Positions 7,258-12,091 of a DNA stretch of 12,091 nucleotides are shown piece by piece (positions within the stretch are counted from its first letter, which is position 1; each line of letters begins with the position of its first letter). The notes under the pieces are model-generated. The model was not told the origin of the DNA, ran no database searches, and saw only the letters and a list, made by a program, of their open reading frames with translations. The DNA comes from an uncultured Lachnospiraceae bacterium (GTDB taxonomy: Bacteria > Bacillota_A > Clostridia > Lachnospirales > Lachnospiraceae), in the NCBI GenBank assembly GCA_947175285.1, contig CAMWMM010000096.1:1-12091 (forward strand), read 5' to 3'. The position numbers and the translations under genes are program-made.

Positions 7258-7302
7258 CTTTTGTTTCAACAATTTGGAAACATAGATATTGTTGAAACAA
7301 AA
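7258..7302 (+). repeat. Perfect 15-bp inverted repeat made of operator copies B and C
   Basis: Copy B (CTTTTGTTTCAACAATT, 7258-7274) lies on the opposite strand to copies A and C. Copy C (ATTGTTGAAACAAAA, 7288-7302) is the exact reverse complement of bases 7259-7273. The 14-nt spacer 7274-7287 gives a dyad centred near 7280. It lies just downstream of the predicted transcription start, where a bound repressor would block initiation or early elongation. In RNA it could also fold into an A-U-rich hairpin, but no T run follows, so I do not call a terminator. Confidence 0.7.
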
Positions 7303-7339
7303 ATGAGAGATTACAAGCGTAAAAGAATATGTTAAGATA

Positions 7340-7364
7340 AAGGAGGTAGATGATTATGAAGTAG
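7340..7364 (+). other. Leader mini-ORF with its own Shine-Dalgarno, upstream of the deoR start
   Basis: AAGGAGG at 7340-7346 is followed by ATG ATT ATG AAG TAG (7350-7364). The second ATG (7356) is optimally placed, 9 nt from the Shine-Dalgarno, and would make a two-codon peptide; the first makes four codons. The real gene has a second AGGAGG (7371-7376) before ATG 7381. Ribosomes ending at 7364 would be placed right before this second site, so coupling or control of the regulator's translation is possible. It could equally be a chance by-product of a duplicated ribosome binding site. Confidence 0.4.
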
Positions 7365-7380
7365 GAAAATAGGAGGTATT

Positions 7381-8145
7381 ATGATGGACTCAATGGAGCA
7401 GCGCAGGAACATGATTGTAGATTTGGTGAATCAGAACGGAAATATCAGTTTTGTACAGTTAAAGAAAAAGATTCCCCAAATATCGGAGATGACACTGCGC
7501 ACAGATTTAAAAGCTCTTGATGAAGCGAAAAGAATTGTCCGGGTGCATGGGGGTGCAAAGTCCGTAGACGTTGTTATTGGAACGGATGATATGCTGAGCC
7601 GAAGACTGGTGCGAAATATTGAGGCGAAGCACCTTATTACGCAAAAAGCGTTAAAACTGATTCGGAAAGATACGACTATTTTTCTGGATTCAGGAAGTAC
7701 AACAACAACACTTGCATCATGTATGCCAGACCAGTCCAATTTGATATATACAAACTCTTTAACATGTGCAATGGAACTTTGTAAATTTACGAAACCTGAA
7801 GTGCATGTGTTAGGAGGGGCCATGAATCGTTACAGTATGAGCTCATGCGGGATTCACACGATTCAGGATGCATTAAGAATTAATTTCCATCAGGCATTTA
7901 TGGGTGTTACCAGCTATTGTGAACAGACAGGATTTAACTGCGGCGTGGACGAAGAGGCGGTTTTAAAAAGAACGGTAATGAATCAGTCTGAGCAGACGAT
8001 TATTCTGATGGATTCCTCCAAAGTGGGTGTAAAAAATACATATTCTATTTGTGGACTGGATATGGTGGATATTATTGTTTCTGATGATAATCTTCCGGAA
8101 GAATTTCTGGAGGAATGCAGGAAATATAATGTACAGGTCATATAA
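7381..8145 (+). CDS. DeoR/GlpR-family transcriptional regulator of the PTS operon
   Basis: This 254-residue protein has the typical DeoR layout. An N-terminal winged helix-turn-helix spans about residues 5-60, with the family signature EMTLRTDLKALDEAKRIVRVHGGA (36-59). A C-terminal sugar-phosphate-sensing domain (about 75-250) contains the phosphate-binding loop LDSGSTTTTLA (102-112), the YTNSLT strand and a late LMDSSKVG (210-217). Such proteins usually repress a sugar operon until a phosphorylated intermediate binds. As first gene of the operon it probably controls its own promoter through the TTGTTGAAA repeats. The start may be ATG 7381 or 7384; AGGAGG at 7371-7376 favours 7384 by spacing (7 nt against 4). 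The effector cannot be read from sequence; a ketose phosphate from this pathway is the natural guess. A MtlR-type activator, usual for mannitol genes, is not present. Confidence 0.92.
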   Translation: MMDSMEQRRNMIVDLVNQNGNISFVQLKKKIPQISEMTLRTDLKALDEAKRIVRVHGGAKSVDVVIGTDDMLSRRLVRNIEAKHLITQKALKLIRKDTTIFLDSGSTTTTLASCMPDQSNLIYTNSLTCAMELCKFTKPEVHVLGGAMNRYSMSSCGIHTIQDALRINFHQAFMGVTSYCEQTGFNCGVDEEAVLKRTVMNQSEQTIILMDSSKVGVKNTYSICGLDMVDIIVSDDNLPEEFLEECRKYNVQVI

Positions 8146-8212
8146 TATTATCATGATATTACCGGCAGATTTCACTTATATTAAGGGCAGACCAATGTAA
8201 AGGAGAAAGTTA

Positions 8213-10093
8213 ATGAAAAATGGGGTTCAACGTTTTGGTAAATTTCTCTCTGCAATGATTATGCCGAATATTGGCGCATTGATTGCTTTTGGCTTTTTGG
8301 CTGCATTTTTTAACAGCAGCGGATGGATTCCGCATGAGGGATTTGCCACAATCTTTTCAGCAATTTTAGTCTATTTAATTCCTATACTGATTGCATTAAC
8401 AGGCGGAAAACTGGTTGGCGGAGAACGGGGCGGTATTGTTGCGGCTATCGCTGTTGTCGGTGCTATCATGAGTGATCCGGATACAACCATGTTGATGGCG
8501 GCAATGATAATGGGACCGTTAGCAGGATTCTGCATCAAAAAATTTGATGACATCATGAAAGATCATATGCCGGCGGGATTTGAAATGCTTATTAATAATT
8601 TTTCGGTCGGTATCATCGGTATGCTGCTTGCAATGTTAGGTTATCTTGCAATCGGACCGTTTATGAATCTGATTCTGGCGATTCTGACAGCAGGAGTTAA
8701 TGTTTTAGTAGAACATAGCATGCTGCCATTAATTGCAGTTTTCATTGAACCGGCGAAAGTGCTGTTTTTGAACAATGCAATTAATCACGGCATTTTTACA
8801 CCGATAGCGACTGCGCAGGCGGCAGAAACGGGAAAGTCCATTATGTATATGCTTGAGGCAAATCCCGGACCGGGTCTTGGCGTATTGCTTGCCTATATGT
8901 TTTTCTGTGAAGATAAAAAAACAAAACAGTCGGCACCCGGAGCAGTTATCATTCATTTATTAGGCGGTATTCATGAAATCTATTTCCCTTATATTTTAAT
9001 GAATCCTCTTGTTATTATCGCACCTATTGTCGGCAATATCGCGGCAATTTTCTGGTATAACATGACTGGCAGTGGACTGGTGGGACCTGCGTCACCCGGC
9101 TCTATTATCGCTTATATGATGATGGCGCCAAGAGACAGCATCCTTTCTGTTCTGATAGGCGTGCTGATAGCGGCAGCCGTTTCTTTCGGTCTTGCAGCCG
9201 TTATTATCCGTATGTCTAAGGGTAAGAGCCTGGAAGAAGCACAGGCGGAAGTGACGAACCGGAAAGCAGAAGCGAAAGGACAGGAAAGTGCAAGCGTAGA
9301 ACTGACAAAGACAGAGGGTATTAAAAAAGTTGTATTTGCCTGTGATGCTGGGATGGGTTCTTCCGCTATGGGCGCTACTAAATTCAGAAATCGTATCAAA
9401 GAAAAACGACCGGATTTAACAGTCATTAATACATCCGTAGATAATATTCCCGCAGACTGTGATGTGGCGGTTGTTCAGATTACGTTGGTAGAACGGGCAA
9501 GAAAGTCAGTGCCACAGGCACAGATAATAACGATTAATAACTTTTTGGCGGATCCGGCTTTGGATGCTTTATATGAACAACTGGCGAATAAAGATGAGAC
9601 AGTGCAGCCGGAACTTTCACAAACAGAAAATCCGGTACAGCAGACAGCAGAAAATGTATCGGTAGGCAGTGAGAAGAAAATACTGGTAAAGGACGGTGTT
9701 CGTCTGAATCTGCCTCCGGTGTCAAAAGAAGAGGCAATTCAGGCAGCAGGTGAACTGCTGGCAGAGCTTGGATATGTAGACATTTCTTATGCGGAAGCCA
9801 TGCAGGAACGTGAAAAAATAGTATCAACCTATATGGGTATGGGTGTAGCAATTCCGCACGGCACTTCACAGGCAAAAGACACTGTGAAAAAGACAGGAAT
9901 CGTTGTCATGCAGTATCCGGACGGCGTTGATTTCGGAGAGGAAAAAGCACAGCTTGTTTTCGGTATTGCCGGCATCGGGGATGAACATCTTGATTTGTTA
10001 AGTAAAATCTGCAGTATGCTGGAAGATGAGGATGTTTTGGAAACATTTAAAACAACATCGGATATTAACTGGGTGTTGGAGCACTTGAACTAA
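8213..10093 (+). CDS. mtlA: PTS mannitol-class permease, single-chain EIICBA
   Basis: This 626-residue membrane protein imports and phosphorylates a hexitol with phosphate from HPr. The IIC membrane domain (about 1-335) opens with an amphipathic QRFGKFLSAMIMPNIGALIAFG stretch, as in E. coli MtlA. It holds GGKLVGGERGG (64-74), LFLNNAINHGIF (184-195) and the substrate-site GGIHEIYFPY (251-260). A charged linker leads to the IIB domain, with phosphorylated Cys377 in VVFACDAGMGSS. A second Gln/Glu-rich linker (about 458-488) precedes the IIA domain, with phosphorylated His549 in GVAIPHGT. Length and order equal E. coli MtlA (637 residues). Many Firmicutes split IIA off as MtlF, so the fused form is notable here. 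It starts 67 nt after deoR with AAAGGAGAAAG (8198-8208). Mannitol is the first substrate guess, but the unusual partner enzymes leave other hexitols possible. Confidence 0.92.
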   Translation: MKNGVQRFGKFLSAMIMPNIGALIAFGFLAAFFNSSGWIPHEGFATIFSAILVYLIPILIALTGGKLVGGERGGIVAAIAVVGAIMSDPDTTMLMAAMIMGPLAGFCIKKFDDIMKDHMPAGFEMLINNFSVGIIGMLLAMLGYLAIGPFMNLILAILTAGVNVLVEHSMLPLIAVFIEPAKVLFLNNAINHGIFTPIATAQAAETGKSIMYMLEANPGPGLGVLLAYMFFCEDKKTKQSAPGAVIIHLLGGIHEIYFPYILMNPLVIIAPIVGNIAAIFWYNMTGSGLVGPASPGSIIAYMMMAPRDSILSVLIGVLIAAAVSFGLAAVIIRMSKGKSLEEAQAEVTNRKAEAKGQESASVELTKTEGIKKVVFACDAGMGSSAMGATKFRNRIKEKRPDLTVINTSVDNIPADCDVAVVQITLVERARKSVPQAQIITINNFLADPALDALYEQLANKDETVQPELSQTENPVQQTAENVSVGSEKKILVKDGVRLNLPPVSKEEAIQAAGELLAELGYVDISYAEAMQEREKIVSTYMGMGVAIPHGTSQAKDTVKKTGIVVMQYPDGVDFGEEKAQLVFGIAGIGDEHLDLLSKICSMLEDEDVLETFKTTSDINWVLEHLN

Positions 10094-10112
10094 GAAAGGC
10101 AAGGTAACTAAA

Positions 10113-11375
10113 ATGAAAGTAAAAGGTGTCAGATTACATGGAGCAAATGATATCAGATTAGAGGAGTTTGAACTTCCTGAAATTAAAGATGATGAAATAT
10201 TGGTTAAAGTTGTCAGTGACAGTATTTGCATGTCAACATGGAAGATGGTGCAGGCGGGAAAAAATCATAAGCGTGTACCGGAAAATGTAGCGGAGCATCC
10301 GGTTATTATCGGGCATGAATTTACCGGTGATATTGTAAAAGTCGGTAAAAAGTGGAAAGATAAGTTCCATGAGGGTAAGAAATTTGCGCAACAGCCAGCG
10401 ATTCCGGGCCAGATGGAATCACCGGGATATTCATATGAATTTTTCGGCGGCGCTTCCACTTACTGTATTTTCCCGAATGATGTGATTGAGAAAGGATGTA
10501 TTTGGGAGTATGAAGGAGACAGCTACTTTGAAGCTTCTCTCGGCGAGCCAATGAGCTGCTGCATCGGAGGATACCATAGCAACTATCATACGGATCATCT
10601 TTCTTATGAACATAAAATGGGTACGTTGGCAGGCGGAAATATTTTGATTCTTGGCGGATGCGGACCGATGGGACTTGGAGCTGTCAGCTATGGTCTTGCA
10701 TTTGAAAATAAACCGAAGCGCATCGTTGTTACGGATATCAATGACGCTAAAATTGCCAGAGCAAAAGAAGTGATTTCAGAAGAGGAAGCAAAAGAAAAAG
10801 GGGTTGAACTGCATTACATCAATACGGCAGATATGGAAGACCCCGTGAAAGAACTTCGCGACATCACAGAAGGAATAGGTTACAGTGATGTGTTTGTGTA
10901 TGCACCGGTACAAAGTATTGCGGAGATGGGAAACCGGCTTCTCGCGGTGGATGGTTGTATGAATTTTTTTGCGGGACCTACCGATACACAGTTTTCCGCA
11001 AGCATGAATCTCTATGACTGCCATTATGCAAGAACTAAAATTATCGGTTCTACAGGCGGCAACACGGATGATATGAAAGAGGCAATTGAGAAATCCGCGG
11101 CAGGACAGATTAACTCAGCCGTTATGGTGACACATGTCGGAGGTATTGATTCTATTGTAGATACAACAAATAACTTACCCAATATTCCGGGCGGAAAGAA
11201 ACTGGCATACATTCAGTTCAATATGCCGATGACAGCCATTGAGGATTTTGCAAAACTGGGAGAGAAAGATCCATTCTATAAAGAACTGGATGAATGCTGT
11301 AAAAGACACAAAGGGCTATGGTCAAAAGAAGCGGAGGATATGTTATTTGCGCATTTTGGAGGAGAGCAGGCATGA
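10113..11375 (+). CDS. Zinc-dependent alcohol dehydrogenase, YggP / L-sorbose-1-phosphate reductase (SorE) type
   Basis: This 420-residue medium-chain dehydrogenase probably interconverts a hexitol phosphate and a ketose phosphate with NAD(H). Predicted catalytic zinc ligands are Cys39, His68 with Glu69 (GHEFTG), and Glu145 (SLGEPMSC). The coenzyme fold has GGCGPMG (181-187) and acidic Asp208 at the end of the second strand, pointing to NAD rather than NADP. The four-cysteine structural zinc loop of alcohol dehydrogenases is absent. Length, the YHxNYHT region (154-160), NFFAGPTD (284-291) and NLPNIPGGKKL (354-364) resemble E. coli YggP and SorE as I recall them. It is longer than usual sorbitol or galactitol-phosphate dehydrogenases (about 350). 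The gene follows the PTS by 19 nt and overlaps the kinase by 4 nt. It appears to replace MtlD. Substrate specificity is inferred. Confidence 0.85.
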   Translation: MKVKGVRLHGANDIRLEEFELPEIKDDEILVKVVSDSICMSTWKMVQAGKNHKRVPENVAEHPVIIGHEFTGDIVKVGKKWKDKFHEGKKFAQQPAIPGQMESPGYSYEFFGGASTYCIFPNDVIEKGCIWEYEGDSYFEASLGEPMSCCIGGYHSNYHTDHLSYEHKMGTLAGGNILILGGCGPMGLGAVSYGLAFENKPKRIVVTDINDAKIARAKEVISEEEAKEKGVELHYINTADMEDPVKELRDITEGIGYSDVFVYAPVQSIAEMGNRLLAVDGCMNFFAGPTDTQFSASMNLYDCHYARTKIIGSTGGNTDDMKEAIEKSAAGQINSAVMVTHVGGIDSIVDTTNNLPNIPGGKKLAYIQFNMPMTAIEDFAKLGEKDPFYKELDECCKRHKGLWSKEAEDMLFAHFGGEQA

Positions 11376-12091
11376 TTTATACAGTGACCTTTAATCCGTC
11401 CTTAGATTATATTGTATCTATGAACGGTTTTGAAATGGGTATGACAAACCGCACGACGAAAGAGCAGATATTTCCCGGCGGAAAAGGAATCAATGTTTCT
11501 ATTGTTCTGAGTAATCTGGGAATAGAAAATACCGCGCTTGGGTTTACGGCAGGTTTTACGGGAGAAGAGATTGAGAAAGAGACCCGTAAGATGGGACTGC
11601 GCACAGATTTTATTCATGTGGAGAACGGATTTTCCCGTATCAATGTCAAGCTGAAAGATTATGACGGTACGGAAATCAACGGGATGGGTCCGGATATTAC
11701 AAAAGATTCTATCGACAAAATGTATGAGAAACTGGATGGCTTACAAAAAGGGGATGCACTGGTGCTTGCCGGAAGTATTCCGAAGTGTCTTCCGGATTCT
11801 ATTTACAGTAATATTATGGAGCGTCTTCAGGAGAAAGGAATACTGTTTGTTGTAGATGCGACCAAAGATTTACTCCTTAATGTATTACAGTATAAACCAT
11901 TTCTAATCAAACCAAATAATCACGAACTGGGAGAAATTTTTGGCGTGGAGCTGCATACAAGAGAAGATGTCGTTCCGTATGCACGTAAACTTCAGGAAAA
12001 AGGGGCAAGGAATGTATTGGTATCCATGTCGGGAGAGGGAGCTGTTCTGGTGGATGAAACAGGCAGCGTACATGCGCTTCCTGCACCGAAG
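11372..12091 (+). CDS. pfkB: 1-phosphofructokinase-type PfkB-family sugar-phosphate kinase, 3'-truncated by the window edge
   Basis: ATG 11372 overlaps the dehydrogenase stop (ATGA) behind GGAGGAGAG (11358-11366), and the frame stays open to the last base, giving 240 residues of about 305-310. The N-terminus MIYTVTFNPSLDYIV is the hallmark of the 1-phosphofructokinase/tagatose-6-phosphate kinase branch of the ribokinase-like family. Further matches are FPGGKGINVSIVLSNLG (34-50), LAGSIPK (133-139) and KPNNHELGEIFG (179-190). The GAGDS catalytic-base motif would lie just past the window edge, so activity cannot be confirmed. The expected reaction is fructose-1-phosphate plus ATP to fructose-1,6-bisphosphate; tagatose-6-phosphate is the main alternative. 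Tight coupling to the dehydrogenase suggests it phosphorylates that enzyme's product. Confidence 0.88.
   Translation, partial: MIYTVTFNPSLDYIVSMNGFEMGMTNRTTKEQIFPGGKGINVSIVLSNLGIENTALGFTAGFTGEEIEKETRKMGLRTDFIHVENGFSRINVKLKDYDGTEINGMGPDITKDSIDKMYEKLDGLQKGDALVLAGSIPKCLPDSIYSNIMERLQEKGILFVVDATKDLLLNVLQYKPFLIKPNNHELGEIFGVELHTREDVVPYARKLQEKGARNVLVSMSGEGAVLVDETGSVHALPAPK

Noticed and set aside
7259..7302. Attenuator/terminator formed by the 15-bp inverted repeat in the leader
   Set aside because: The stem is A-U rich and no U run follows, so paired operator sites are the simpler reading.
7126..7380. Cobalamin or other riboswitch in the intergenic region
   Set aside because: I see no B12-box-like conserved core or complex GC-paired structure; the region is A/T-rich and explained by terminator, promoter and operator repeats.
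8146..8212. TATCATGATA palindrome (8149-8158) between deoR and the PTS gene as a further operator or terminator
   Set aside because: Only 10 bp, no T run, and no similarity to the TTGTTGAAA repeats; the genes are probably co-transcribed.
308..11617. Numerous minus-strand and alternative-frame open frames of 60-173 codons across the gene-dense regions
   Set aside because: They lie opposite or inside well-supported + strand genes, have no recognisable domains or ribosome sites, and often consist of low-complexity Ser/Phe/Ile-rich shadow translations.
1..12091. CRISPR array, insertion sequence, phage genes, tRNA or rRNA
   Set aside because: No spaced direct repeats, transposase or integrase motifs, or structural RNA sequences were recognised anywhere in the window.

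Overview
The window looks like the chromosome of a low-to-moderate G+C anaerobic Firmicute, most likely a gut Clostridia/Lachnospiraceae member. The signs are A-rich codons, many AGA/AGG arginines, strong AGGAGG ribosome binding sites, GTG starts, and an anaerobic (cbi-type) cobalamin gene set. The assignment is an inference from style and gene content. Every gene I can support is on the + strand.

Region 1 (1-7171) is the 3' part of an anaerobic adenosylcobalamin operon: cbiD (5' end outside the window), cbiF, cbiG, cbiH, a three-domain cbiJ-cbiE-cbiT fusion, cbiA, and a small eight-cysteine protein. Every junction overlaps (37, 7, 11, 4, 14 and 4 nt), so the operon looks translationally coupled. 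It ends in a clear intrinsic terminator. In pathway terms the genes run from cobalt-precorrin-3/4/5 methylation and ring contraction (CbiH, CbiF, CbiG, CbiD) through reduction, decarboxylation and methylation (CbiJ-E-T) to a,c-diamide formation (CbiA). The most striking defect or device here is in cbiA. It is split into two frames at an 11-A run, exactly between the ATPase and glutaminase domains, and removal of one A restores a full-length enzyme.

Region 2 (7172-7380) is a regulatory intergenic region. It has a near-consensus promoter (TTGACA, 17 nt, TAATAT with an extended TG) bracketed by three copies of a 15-17 nt repeat containing TTGTTGAAA. Two of the copies form a perfect 15-bp inverted repeat. 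A tiny ORF with its own strong Shine-Dalgarno precedes the first gene.

Region 3 (7381-12091) is a sugar-alcohol catabolic operon: a DeoR-type regulator, a single-chain mannitol-class PTS permease (IIC-IIB-IIA), a zinc-dependent dehydrogenase of the YggP/SorE (L-sorbose-1-phosphate reductase) type, and a 1-phosphofructokinase-type kinase cut by the window end. No classical mannitol-1-phosphate 5-dehydrogenase (MtlD) is present. The gene set suggests a route in which an imported hexitol phosphate is oxidised next to its phosphate, to a ketose-1-phosphate such as fructose-1-phosphate, and then phosphorylated to the bisphosphate. This route is an inference and is the main candidate for new biology in the window, together with the cbiA poly-A switch.
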